This document shows, one piece after another, positions 1 through 7,713 of a DNA stretch of 14,429 bases. Both the position numbers and the translations under genes were made by a program. This stretch comes from JAKPAM01 sp047605425 (lineage in GTDB: Bacteria; Pseudomonadota; Gammaproteobacteria; Burkholderiales; Burkholderiaceae_E). The notes beneath the pieces are model-generated. The model was given only the letters and a program-made list of their open reading frames with translations, was not told where the DNA came from and searched no databases. The stretch's first letter is position 1, and each line of letters begins with the position of its first letter. The stretch covers positions 1 through 14,429 of the forward strand of contig JASGFT010000126.1 in NCBI GenBank assembly GCA_047605425.1. The letters are read 5' to 3'.

Positions 1-586
1 GGTCGGCGGCCCCGCGCAGCAGCGGCGCCAGCGGCGCGCGGCGGCCCGGCTGCAGCCCGTCGAACAACCGCGGCGCATAGACGCCGATGCCGGCGAACGT
101 CAGCCGGTTGTCGCCGCCGTTGCCGAGCAGGCCGCCGCACAGCGCGAAATCGCCGTCCGGATTGTGCGGCGGATTGTCGACGAGCACGCACCAGGCCTGC
201 AGCCCGCCGATCCGCATCTGCTCGACGATGCCGCGCGCGCGGCCGACGTCGAAGTCGCAGAACACGTCGCCGTTGATGACGAGGAAGGGCGCGTCGCCGA
301 GCAGCGGCAGCGCGGTCGCGATGCCGCCGGCGGTCTCCAGCGCCTCGGGCTCGGCCGAGTACCGGATCGACAGCCCGAACCGGCTGCCGTCGCCGAGCCC
401 TTGCTCGATCACCCGGCCCAGGTGCGCGTGGTTGATGACGACCTCGCGGAAACCGGCGGCCGCCAGGCGTTCGAGGTGCCAGGCGATCAGCGGCTTGCCG
501 CCCGCGACCAGCATCGGCTTCGGGCAGGCGTCGGTCAGCGGCCGCATCCGCTCGCCGCGGCCGGCCGCCAGGATCATCGCCTTCAT
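1..586 (-). CDS. murU: N-acetylmuramate-1-phosphate uridylyltransferase, 3' end outside window
   Basis: Cytoplasmic nucleotidyltransferase expected to convert MurNAc-1-phosphate plus UTP to UDP-MurNAc in the peptidoglycan recycling route that bypasses de novo MurA. The reading frame begins at the ATG at 586-584 and stays open to the window edge, about 195 codons, so the C-terminus is cut off. The N-terminus reads MKAMILAAGRGERMRPLTD, the nucleotide-binding signature of sugar-nucleotide pyrophosphorylases, followed by CPKPML and a LVINGDVFCD metal-binding motif near residue 100. It starts one base after the amgK stop codon, so the two are an operon and probably translationally coupled. The family call is firm. 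The MurU name rests on the amgK neighbour, because other NDP-sugar pyrophosphorylases look alike. Confidence 0.88.
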   Translation of the reverse strand, partial: MKAMILAAGRGERMRPLTDACPKPMLVAGGKPLIAWHLERLAAAGFREVVINHAHLGRVIEQGLGDGSRFGLSIRYSAEPEALETAGGIATALPLLGDAPFLVINGDVFCDFDVGRARGIVEQMRIGGLQAWCVLVDNPPHNPDGDFALCGGLLGNGGDNRLTFAGIGVYAPRLFDGLQPGRRAPLAPLLRGAAD

Positions 587-587
587 A

Positions 588-1703
588 TCAGAACGTGTAG
601 CCGACGCGCCGATCGGTCTGCGAGTCGGGGTCGAGCGTCTCGACCAGGTGCAGCAGCGGCGCCAACGCCGTGTAGCGCTGCATCGTCTTGACCGCGTACT
701 GGCGCACCAGCGGCATGTCGGCCAGGTAGCGGTCCTTGCCGTCGCGGTGGTACAGCCGCGCGAAGATGCCCAGTATCTTCAGGTGCCGCTGCAGGCCCAT
801 CCATTCGAAGTCGCGGTAGAGCTGGCCGACGTCGTCCGGCACCGGCAGGCCGGCCTTGCGCGCGCGTTCCCAGTAGCGCACGACCCAGTCGAGCACCTGT
901 TCCTCGTCCCAGCCGACGTAGGCGTCGCGCAGCAGCGAGACCAGGTCGTAGGTGATCGGCCCGTAGACCGCGTCCTGGAAGTCGAGCACGCCGGGGTTGC
1001 GCTCGCCGTCGAGCAGCATCAGGTTGCGCGAATGGTAGTCGCGGTGCACGAACACCCGCGGCTGGGCCAAGTTGTTGGCCAGCAACAGCTCGAAGCTCGT
1101 TCGCAGGATGCCGCGCTGGCCGTCGGTCAGCACGGCGCCGCGATGGCGGCCCAGGTACCAGTCCGGAAACAGCGCCAGCTCGCGATCGAGCAGCGCGCGA
1201 TCGTAGTCGGGAAAGACGCCGGGCCGGCTGGCGCACTGCATGCGGACCAGCGTCTCGGTCGCGTCGCGGTAAAGCGGCGCGGCGGCGCCGCGGTCGGCGG
1301 CCAGGCGATCGAGGAAGGTCGTCGCGCCGAAATCGTCGAGCAGCAGGAAGCCCTGGTCGAGGTCGGCGGCATGGACTTCGGGTACATTGACGCCGGCCGT
1401 CTTCAGCACCCGCGCGGCGTGCACGAACGGCCGGCAGTCCTCCATCGGCGGCGGCGCGTCCATGACGATCATCGGCACGCCGTCGGCGCGGGTCGGCAGC
1501 AGCCGGAAGTAGCGGCGGAAACTGGCATCATCCGAGGCCGGCCGCAGGCTGGCGGCGTCGAGCCCGAACCGCCGGGCCAGCGGCGCCAGCCACGCATCCA
1601 GCGTCCGGCGCCGCGCGGCCGCATCGGCGGGGGGGGGTGGATCGGCGGATCGATCGGAAGGCAGCGAGGGTGCGTCGGGCGAAGGAGCCTGGGGAACGGG
1701 CAT
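588..1703 (-). CDS. amgK: N-acetylmuramate/N-acetylglucosamine kinase (APH-fold)
   Basis: Cytoplasmic anomeric sugar kinase that phosphorylates recycled MurNAc at C1, supplying the substrate of the next gene (murU). It has the aminoglycoside-phosphotransferase fold. Numbering from the ATG at 1703, the catalytic loop HRDYHSRN carries D222 and N227, and the metal-binding DFQDA starts at D241. The product is 371 residues, slightly long for the family because of a Pro/Ser/Asp-rich N-terminal stretch of about 30 residues. I prefer 1703 to the in-frame ATG at 1754: it has a GGAAAG element upstream, and the longer form would overlap the start codon of divergent lptD. The proline-rich stretch contains a run of nine C on the coding strand (1629-1637), a possible slippage site. 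Confidence 0.87.
   Translation of the reverse strand: MPVPQAPSPDAPSLPSDRSADPPPPADAAARRRTLDAWLAPLARRFGLDAASLRPASDDASFRRYFRLLPTRADGVPMIVMDAPPPMEDCRPFVHAARVLKTAGVNVPEVHAADLDQGFLLLDDFGATTFLDRLAADRGAAAPLYRDATETLVRMQCASRPGVFPDYDRALLDRELALFPDWYLGRHRGAVLTDGQRGILRTSFELLLANNLAQPRVFVHRDYHSRNLMLLDGERNPGVLDFQDAVYGPITYDLVSLLRDAYVGWDEEQVLDWVVRYWERARKAGLPVPDDVGQLYRDFEWMGLQRHLKILGIFARLYHRDGKDRYLADMPLVRQYAVKTMQRYTALAPLLHLVETLDPDSQTDRRVGYTF
1629..1637. repeat. 9-bp homopolymer (G9 plus strand / C9 in amgK)
   Basis: Nine consecutive G on the plus strand, which is C9 in the amgK coding strand at about codons 23-25, within the proline-rich extension. The amgK frame is open across it as given. A length change of one or two bases would frameshift the gene almost from its start. 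Confidence 0.8.
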
Positions 1704-1741
1704 CGTGGAGGCTTTCCGGCGGATCACTGAGAATCGCTTCG

Positions 1742-1748
1742 TATAATA
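1742..1748. promoter_or_regulatory. AT-rich -10-like element between amgK and lptD
   Basis: TATAAT at 1742-1747 on the plus strand, read as TATTAT at 1748-1743 on the minus strand, in the 49-bp gap between the two divergent genes. Plus-strand use would start the transcript at about the lptD ATG. Minus-strand use would give amgK a leader of roughly 30 bases containing its GGAAAG element. I see no good -35 box on either strand, so orientation is undecided. Confidence 0.4.
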
Positions 1749-1752
1749 GATC

Positions 1753-4014
1753 ATGCTTGTTCGACCCGGCTTACTGGCCGTGCTCGCCTGTTTTTCCGGG
1801 GGCAGCCTGGCTCAAGACAACCTCCCCCCGCTGCGGCTCAAGCTCGAGCCCGCGTTGTCGGAAACCCACGCCGCGGTCACCGAGGGCCGGCCGATCTACG
1901 TGTCCGGCGACCAGTTCGAAGGCCGCGCCGATCGCGACGCGACGCTGGTCGGCAACGCGCAGCTTCGCAGCGCCGGCACCGTCATTACCGCGGACCGGCT
2001 CACTTATTACCCCGAAGACGACGAGGTCGCCGCTGTCGGCAACGTGCGCGTGTTCCGCGAGGGCAACCTGTTCGCCGGCCCCGAGCTGCAGCTCAAGCTC
2101 GACGCCAACGAGGGTTATTTCGCGTCGCCCGAATACTCGCTGGGTCGGTTCGGCGGCCGCGGCCACGCGGCGCGCGCCGAGTTCCTGGGGCCCGAGCGGA
2201 TGCGGCTGCAGCAGGCGATCTACACGACTTGCGTGGCCAGCGACCCGGACTGGTACTTGCGCACGCGCGAGCTCGAGATCGACCAGTCGAAGCAGGAGGG
2301 CGAGGGCAAGGACGGACAGCTCGTCTTCAAGGGACGCAACGCGCTGTGGTCGCCGAAGTTCTCTTTTCCGCTGGCCGACGAGCGGCGCAGCGGCTTCCTC
2401 GCGCCGACCTTCCAGGTCAACAGCCGGACCGGCTTCCAGATCCTGTCGCCGTACTACTTCAATTTCGCGCCCAACCGCGACCTGACCGTCTACAACCGGC
2501 TGATGACGCGCAACGGCTACCAGTTCGGCTCGTGGCTGCGCTACCTGGAGCCCAACTACTACGGCGAGCTGCGGCTCGAACTCAATCCGCACGACCGGAC
2601 CACCGGCTCGTCGCGGTACTTCTACGGCACCACGCACACGTTCCGCAACCTGATGGGCTGGACGGCCGGCTGGAACGTCCGCGGCGTGTCCGACGACAAC
2701 TACTTCGTCGACTACTCGGCGTCGATCCTGAACAGCGCCGAGCGCAACCTGCCGCGCGACGTCTACGCGATGCGCGCGTTCGGCGACTGGAACCTGACGG
2801 TGCGCGCGACGCGTTACCAGAACATCCTGACCGCGCGCCTCGGCCCGGCCTACGAGCGCGTGCCGCAGGTGACGGCCAACTACGCGAAGTACGACTACCA
2901 CGGCTTCGACGTGACGACATTGGTCGACGTCGCCAACTACCGCCGCCCGCTGATCGATTCGGCCGAGGGCCTGCGCACCGTCGTCAACCCGCAGATCGCG
3001 TATCCGATCGTTCGCCCCGGCTGGTTCCTGACGCCTCGCGTCGGCATGCACCTGACCGACTACCAGATGAGCAACGACCCGGCCTACGACGGCAGTCGCT
3101 ACAGCCGCGCGCTGCCGACGGTCTCGCTCGACGGCGGGCTGGTCTTCGAGCGCTCGGCGCGGCTGTTCGGCCGCGACGCGACGCAGACGCTCGAGCCGCG
3201 GCTGTTCTATACGTACACGCCTTATCGCGACCAGTCGCGGATGCCGGTGTTCGACTCGGGCGTCGCCGACCTGAGCTTCGCGCAGTTGTTCTCGTCGAAC
3301 ACCTTCGTCGGCAACGACCGGATCGCCGACACCAACCAGTTGACGGCCGCCGTCGTGTCGCGCTTCATCCGCCCGGACACCGGCGTCGAGGCGCTGCGGC
3401 TGGCGTTCGGGCAGCGCTACTATTTCTCGCAGCAGCGGGTGACGATGCCCGGCATCGAGAACACGACCGACCGGCGTTCGGACCTGCTGTTCGCGGCCAG
3501 CGGCGAGCTGAGCCCGGAGTGGAACTTCGACAGCGGCCTGCAGTACAGCCTGGCCGACAGAACGTTTCCGCGCGCGAACATCGGCGTGCGCCACACGACG
3601 CGCGACGGCAAGATCCTGAACCTGAGCGTGCGCTACCTGCGCGAGAGCATCGGCCAGTTCGACGTCGCCTGGCGCCAGCCGATCGCCCGGCGCCTGATGA
3701 CGCTGGGCCGGGTAAACTACTCTTTCCTGAAGTCGGGCGTCGATCCGCTGACGGCGTTGCCGGTCGGTCCGGGTCTGGTCGAAGGGCTGTTCGGCGTCGA
3801 GTACCGCGAGGACTGCTGGCTGTTGCGGCTGGTCGTCCAGCGCTACGTCACGGCCGCCAGCACGCGCACGACCGCGCTGTTCGCGCAGATCGAATTCACC
3901 GGTCTGGGCACGCTCGGCACCAACCCGGCGGACGCGATCCGCCGCAACATTCCCGGCTACCGGTTGAGCAACGAGCGGCCCGAGCTGCCGTCGCGCTATT
4001 TCGGATACGAATGA
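1753..4014 (+). CDS. lptD: LPS-assembly outer-membrane protein LptD
   Basis: Outer-membrane beta-barrel that inserts lipopolysaccharide into the outer leaflet with lipoprotein LptE. It has 753 residues, a normal family length. A short signal peptide (MLVRPG, then a hydrophobic stretch ending SLAQ) is followed by an OstA/LptA-like periplasmic jellyroll at about residues 48-170 (VSGDQFEG, VGNAQL, ITADRLTYYPEDDEVAAVGN), a plug/barrel linker (FPLADERRSGFLAPTF), and the barrel to the C-terminal aromatic residue region. Only two cysteines remain in the mature protein, C160 and C688, instead of the four in E. coli; they match the C173-C725 pair by position. The ATG at 1753 has no clear ribosome-binding site, but a TAG just upstream in frame excludes a longer form. 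The stop overlaps the surA start as ATGA. Confidence 0.96.
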   Translation: MLVRPGLLAVLACFSGGSLAQDNLPPLRLKLEPALSETHAAVTEGRPIYVSGDQFEGRADRDATLVGNAQLRSAGTVITADRLTYYPEDDEVAAVGNVRVFREGNLFAGPELQLKLDANEGYFASPEYSLGRFGGRGHAARAEFLGPERMRLQQAIYTTCVASDPDWYLRTRELEIDQSKQEGEGKDGQLVFKGRNALWSPKFSFPLADERRSGFLAPTFQVNSRTGFQILSPYYFNFAPNRDLTVYNRLMTRNGYQFGSWLRYLEPNYYGELRLELNPHDRTTGSSRYFYGTTHTFRNLMGWTAGWNVRGVSDDNYFVDYSASILNSAERNLPRDVYAMRAFGDWNLTVRATRYQNILTARLGPAYERVPQVTANYAKYDYHGFDVTTLVDVANYRRPLIDSAEGLRTVVNPQIAYPIVRPGWFLTPRVGMHLTDYQMSNDPAYDGSRYSRALPTVSLDGGLVFERSARLFGRDATQTLEPRLFYTYTPYRDQSRMPVFDSGVADLSFAQLFSSNTFVGNDRIADTNQLTAAVVSRFIRPDTGVEALRLAFGQRYYFSQQRVTMPGIENTTDRRSDLLFAASGELSPEWNFDSGLQYSLADRTFPRANIGVRHTTRDGKILNLSVRYLRESIGQFDVAWRQPIARRLMTLGRVNYSFLKSGVDPLTALPVGPGLVEGLFGVEYREDCWLLRLVVQRYVTAASTRTTALFAQIEFTGLGTLGTNPADAIRRNIPGYRLSNERPELPSRYFGYE

Positions 4015-5357
4015 CGATGAACAAACAGACTGACCGGATGCGGCGGGGCGCCGCCGCGATCGCCACGGTGCTCGCCGCCGCCGGTCTTTGGCTGGCGCCG
4101 GGCGGCGCCGCGCGGGCCGTGGTCGAACCCGTCGACCGGGTCGCCGCCGTGGTCAACACCGACGTCATCACGCTGGGCGAGCTCGACGCGCGGATGCGCA
4201 CGGTCGAGATGCAGTTGCGCCGGCAGAACGTGCAGATCCCTCCGACCGAGGTGCTGCGCTCGCAGGTGCTCGAACGGATGATCGTCGATCGCGCCCAGGT
4301 CCAACTGGCGCGCGAACAGGGCGTGCGGATCGACGATTCGCAGGTCGATCGCGCGGTGGCGAGCGTGGCCGCGCAGAACAGCCTGTCGGTCCAGGACCTG
4401 CGCAGCCGGCTCGAGCAGGACGGCATCTCGTTCGCGGCGTTCCGCGATTCGCTGCGCGCCGACATGGTGATCGCTCGGCTGCGCGAGCGCGAGGTCGACC
4501 AGCGCGTGCAGATCAGCGAAGCCGACATCGACGCGTTCCTGCGCGAGCAGCGCGACCCGGCCGCCTCGCACGTCGAATACAACCTCGCGCACATCCTGAT
4601 CCGGATTCCCGAGGGCGCGTCGGCCGACCAGATCGCCGCCCAGCGCGCCAAGGCCGAGGGGCTGCTGCAGCAGATCGAGTCCGGCGCCGAGTTCGGCCGG
4701 CTGGCCGTGTCGTTTTCGGATTCGCCCGAAGGCATCAGCGGCGGCGGACTGGGCTGGCGCGACGCCGACCGCCTGCCGCAGTTGTTCGTGCAGGCCGTCA
4801 GCGCGCTGCAGCCCGGCCAGACTTCCGGATTGATCCGCAGCCCCAACGGCTTCCACATCCTGAAGCTGCTCGACAAGCGCGTCGCCGGCGACAGCGCGCT
4901 GCCCGGCGGCCCGGTGCTGCAGACGCATGCGCGGCACATCCTGATCCGGCAGACCGAGCTGGTGTCCGAGGCCGAGGCGCTGCGCCGTCTGCGCGAGATC
5001 CGCGAACGCATCGAGCAGAAGACCGCCACCTTCGCCGACATGGCCCGCCAGTACTCGGTCGACGGCAGCGCCAGCAATGGCGGCGACCTGGGCTGGATCT
5101 ATCCGGGCGACACGGTGCCCGAGTTCGAGCGCGCGATGAACGCGCTCAAGCCCGGCGAGCTGAGCGAGCCGGTGCGCACGCCGTTCGGCTGGCACCTGAT
5201 CGAGGTCGAGGCGCGCCGCAACGACGAGGCCTCGCCCGACCGCCTGCGCATGCTGGCGCGCCAGTCGCTGCGCGAGCGGCGCGCCGACGAGGCCTACCAG
5301 GACTGGCTGCGGCAGTTGCGCGACCGTACCTACGTCGAGTACAAGCTCGACCAATGA
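4011..5357 (+). CDS. surA: Periplasmic chaperone / peptidyl-prolyl isomerase SurA
   Basis: Periplasmic chaperone for outer-membrane proteins, including LptD encoded just upstream. It has 448 residues from the ATG at 4011, which overlaps the lptD stop (ATGA); an ATG two codons later (4017) is equally possible. The signal peptide ends near APGGAARA (about residue 36). A SurA N-terminal chaperone domain (DRVAAVVNTDVIT onward) precedes two parvulin domains: the first from about residue 189 (NLAHILIRIPEG ... GGLGWRD ... NGFHILKL), the second from about 305 (HARHILIR ... GGDLGWIYPGD ... FGWHLIEVE). Both carry the expected glycine and histidine motifs. The short C-terminal tail ends in YVEYKLDQ. Close packing indicates co-transcription with lptD and rsmA. 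Confidence 0.95.
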   Translation: MTMNKQTDRMRRGAAAIATVLAAAGLWLAPGGAARAVVEPVDRVAAVVNTDVITLGELDARMRTVEMQLRRQNVQIPPTEVLRSQVLERMIVDRAQVQLAREQGVRIDDSQVDRAVASVAAQNSLSVQDLRSRLEQDGISFAAFRDSLRADMVIARLREREVDQRVQISEADIDAFLREQRDPAASHVEYNLAHILIRIPEGASADQIAAQRAKAEGLLQQIESGAEFGRLAVSFSDSPEGISGGGLGWRDADRLPQLFVQAVSALQPGQTSGLIRSPNGFHILKLLDKRVAGDSALPGGPVLQTHARHILIRQTELVSEAEALRRLREIRERIEQKTATFADMARQYSVDGSASNGGDLGWIYPGDTVPEFERAMNALKPGELSEPVRTPFGWHLIEVEARRNDEASPDRLRMLARQSLRERRADEAYQDWLRQLRDRTYVEYKLDQ

Positions 5358-5374
5358 GCGCCGGCGCCCGGTGA
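5354..5374 (+). other. Six-codon reading frame bridging surA and rsmA
   Basis: An ATG at 5354 overlaps the surA stop (ATGA) and opens a frame reading MSAGAR. Its TGA (5372-5374) overlaps the GTG start of rsmA (GTGA). The surA-to-rsmA gap is thus fully spanned by a mini reading frame that could pass ribosomes from one gene to the next. It sits exactly where pdxA lies in related operons. No evidence shows it is translated. Confidence 0.3.
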
Positions 5375-6252
5375 AGCACGTCGCGCGCAAGCGCTTCGGC
5401 CAGCACTTCCTGGCCGACCGATCGGTCATCCACGCGATCGTCGGCGCGATCGCGCCGCGCGACGGCGACCGGCTGGTCGAGATCGGCCCGGGGCGGGCGG
5501 CGCTGACCGACGCGCTGCTCGAACGCGTCGCGCACTTGACGGCGATCGAGCTCGACCGCGACCTGGCGGCCTGGCTGCGCGAGCGCTACGGGCCCGAGCG
5601 GTTGACGCTGATCGAGCAGGATGCGCTGCGCGTGGATTTCGCGGCGATCGGCGGCGCCGGCGCGGGAGGGGGCGATGGTGCCGGTGGTGTCGATGGCGCC
5701 GGTGGTGTCGATGGCGCTGGCGCTGGCGCGGGTACCATGCTGCGCCTCGTCGGGAACCTGCCGTACAACATCTCCAGCCCGCTGCTCGTGCGCCTGACGC
5801 CGTTTCGTGATCGCGTCATCGACCAGCACTTCATGCTGCAGAAAGAGGTTGTCGACCGAATCGTCGCCGGCCCCGGGCAGGCCGCTTATGGCCGGCTCGG
5901 CGTGCTGTTGCAGAACTACTACGATTGCGACGCGTTGTTCGAGGTGCCGCCCGAGGCGTTCGATCCTCCGCCGAAGGTGATGTCCGCCGTGATCCGGATG
6001 CTGCCGCGTCGCGACGACGTGGGCAGGAGCGGGGAGGCTGACGACCGCGGTGCGCCGCCGCTCGCCGCTCTCGAATCACTGCTCGCGCAGGCGTTCGCGC
6101 AGCGACGCAAGATGCTGCGCAAGACGCTGATTCCGTGGCTCGATGCGCGCGGCGTCGAGGCGTCGATGCTGACGCCGACTGATCGGGCCGAGGACGTGCC
6201 GGTCGATGTCTATCGGCGGTTGGCCTGGGCGGTCGGGCGCGGGCGCGTTTAG
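5371..6252 (+). CDS. rsmA: 16S rRNA (adenine1518-N6/adenine1519-N6)-dimethyltransferase
   Basis: SAM-dependent rRNA methyltransferase that dimethylates two adjacent adenines in helix 45 during late 30S assembly. It has 293 residues from a GTG start; KRFGQHFL follows within a few codons, as expected for an RsmA N-terminus. The SAM loop reads EIGPGRAALT (residues 37-46), where the family usually has GPGxGALT, so the third glycine is alanine. The catalytic NLPYN is at 129-133, later than in E. coli, because a Gly/Ala/Asp-rich insert occupies about residues 91-122. The C-terminal helical domain includes FDPPPKVMSAV and AFAQRRKMLRKTL. The last codons occur again, diverged, at 9073-9133. Also called ksgA. 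Confidence 0.95.
   Translation: MKHVARKRFGQHFLADRSVIHAIVGAIAPRDGDRLVEIGPGRAALTDALLERVAHLTAIELDRDLAAWLRERYGPERLTLIEQDALRVDFAAIGGAGAGGGDGAGGVDGAGGVDGAGAGAGTMLRLVGNLPYNISSPLLVRLTPFRDRVIDQHFMLQKEVVDRIVAGPGQAAYGRLGVLLQNYYDCDALFEVPPEAFDPPPKVMSAVIRMLPRRDDVGRSGEADDRGAPPLAALESLLAQAFAQRRKMLRKTLIPWLDARGVEASMLTPTDRAEDVPVDVYRRLAWAVGRGRV
5674..5709 (+). repeat. 18-bp tandem repeat inside rsmA
   Basis: Two consecutive 18-base units (5674-5691 and 5692-5709) differ at a single base; a third, degenerate unit begins at 5710. Each unit encodes DGAGGV. The repeat forms part of a low-complexity insert between the SAM-binding half and the NLPYN motif of RsmA. Confidence 0.85.
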
Positions 6253-6336
6253 GGACGTGCTGATCGATTTCGGCTTTTGATTTCGGTTGCGACTGGTATT
6301 CTTCTGCTGTCATACCCGATGAGTGAGGGGACGATC

Positions 6337-7710
6337 ATGGTCTCGATTTCGATTTCGTGGCGCCACATGCTGTTGGCGTTCCTGGTCACCCTGCTGACTG
6401 CCTGCGGCAGCGGTGGGGACGACGACGACGAGAGCGACACATCGATCGCGCCCAGCATCACCACGCAACCGGCGTCCGTGTCGGTGGCGGCGGGAGGCAG
6501 CGCCACGTTCAGCGTGGTGGCCAGCGGAACCGCGCCTCTCACATACCAATGGCGCAAGGACGGCACGGCGATTTCGGGCGCGACTTCGGACGCGCTCACT
6601 CTTGGCTCGGTCGCGCTGACCGACGCCGGTGCCTATGACGTCGTCGTCGGCAACACGAGCGGTTCGGTCACCAGCGCGTCGGCCACCCTGACGGTGACCA
6701 CCACGTCCAGCGGCACCAACACCGAAGCCGTGGTCGCGGCCGCCAACGCCTTTACGGCGACGCTGGACACCAGTCAGTTGGCGACCGCGCAGCTCAGCTA
6801 TAGCGCGTCGACCGCCAAAAGCTGGACCAACCTTCCGGTGGGCAGCCGCAACGGCATCAAATTGGGTACGCTGTCGTCCGCGCAGCTTGCGGCGGCCGAC
6901 ACGCTGATCGCGGCCGCATTGGGCTCGTCCGGCGTAACGATCCTCGAACAGATCCGCCTGGGCGACGAGGTCATCCATCAGACCGACGCCAACCAGTCGT
7001 GGGGCTATGACCTGTACTACATTGCACTGATTGGCACGCCGTCCACTTCGTCCACCTGGCTGCTGCAGATCAGTGGTCACCACTTGGCTTTCAACATCAC
7101 CTACAACGGCAACATCGTCAGCGCGACGCCAGTGTTCATTGGGGTGGAGCCCACCAACTGGACGGATTCATCGAACGTCGCCCACGCGCCGCTGGAGACA
7201 CTACGCGCCGCCGTCTCGAACCTCGCCATCGCCATCCAGGCCGATAGCACGGTGGCCTCTGCCGCCAAGCTCTCGGGCACGTTCACCGACGTGGTCGCGG
7301 GTGCCACCGGAAGCGGCGACACGGCCTACCCGATCAGCTACCCGACGGGCACCACCGGGCGCGGCGTGGCTTACGGCGCCCTCGGTACGGCCCAGCAGGC
7401 GCTGGTGAAGGCGGCCATCGAGGCCTGGGTATCCACGCAGGCCGATGACATCGCCAGCACGCTGCTGGCCGACTACGAGAGCGACACGGCGCTGGCCAGC
7501 ACCTACGTGGGCTACGGCGTCGGCCAGAGCGGCACGGCCGATTTTTCTGCCGATCCCCAAGGCCTGACCAGTGAGCACTCGTACCTGCGCATCGACGGGC
7601 CGCGCGTGTGGATCGAGTTCGTCGTGCAGCAGGGCGTGGCCTACACCACCAAGGTCCACTATCACACGGTCTGGCGTGACAAGACGGCGGACTACGGCGC
7701 CGAGTTCTGA
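6337..7710 (+). CDS. Lipoprotein with Ig-like domain and DUF3500 domain
   Basis: Predicted lipoprotein of 457 residues; molecular function unknown. The ATG at 6337 is chosen because GAGGGG lies six bases upstream and it gives a proper lipoprotein signal: hydrophobic stretch, then LTAC with the lipidated C23. An acidic linker (DDDDESD) leads to an Ig-like domain at about residues 39-120, with the typical YQWRKDG and a late LTDAGAYDVVV motif. The remainder (about 130-450) resembles DUF3500, including a W..QISGHHLAFN segment with H248 and H249 and VFIGVEP. Three bases separate it from the downstream HupE-like gene, so they are an operon. The pair lies between two copies of the rsmA 3' end. Domain assignments are from pattern recognition; no role is known. 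Confidence 0.8.
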   Translation: MVSISISWRHMLLAFLVTLLTACGSGGDDDDESDTSIAPSITTQPASVSVAAGGSATFSVVASGTAPLTYQWRKDGTAISGATSDALTLGSVALTDAGAYDVVVGNTSGSVTSASATLTVTTTSSGTNTEAVVAAANAFTATLDTSQLATAQLSYSASTAKSWTNLPVGSRNGIKLGTLSSAQLAAADTLIAAALGSSGVTILEQIRLGDEVIHQTDANQSWGYDLYYIALIGTPSTSSTWLLQISGHHLAFNITYNGNIVSATPVFIGVEPTNWTDSSNVAHAPLETLRAAVSNLAIAIQADSTVASAAKLSGTFTDVVAGATGSGDTAYPISYPTGTTGRGVAYGALGTAQQALVKAAIEAWVSTQADDIASTLLADYESDTALASTYVGYGVGQSGTADFSADPQGLTSEHSYLRIDGPRVWIEFVVQQGVAYTTKVHYHTVWRDKTADYGAEF

Positions 7711-7713
7711 TCG

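Noticed and set aside
87..1730. 547-codon open frame on the plus strand
   Set aside because: It lies antisense to murU and amgK, both with clear catalytic motifs. The predicted protein is Arg/Ala/Gly-rich with no family resemblance, typical of shadow frames in GC-rich DNA.
1771..3594. 607-codon open frame on the minus strand, and a long plus-strand extension of the surA frame back to 2229
   Set aside because: Both overlap lptD, which has full-length family features. Compositions are those of GC-rich shadow frames, and SurA has its own signal peptide starting near 4011.
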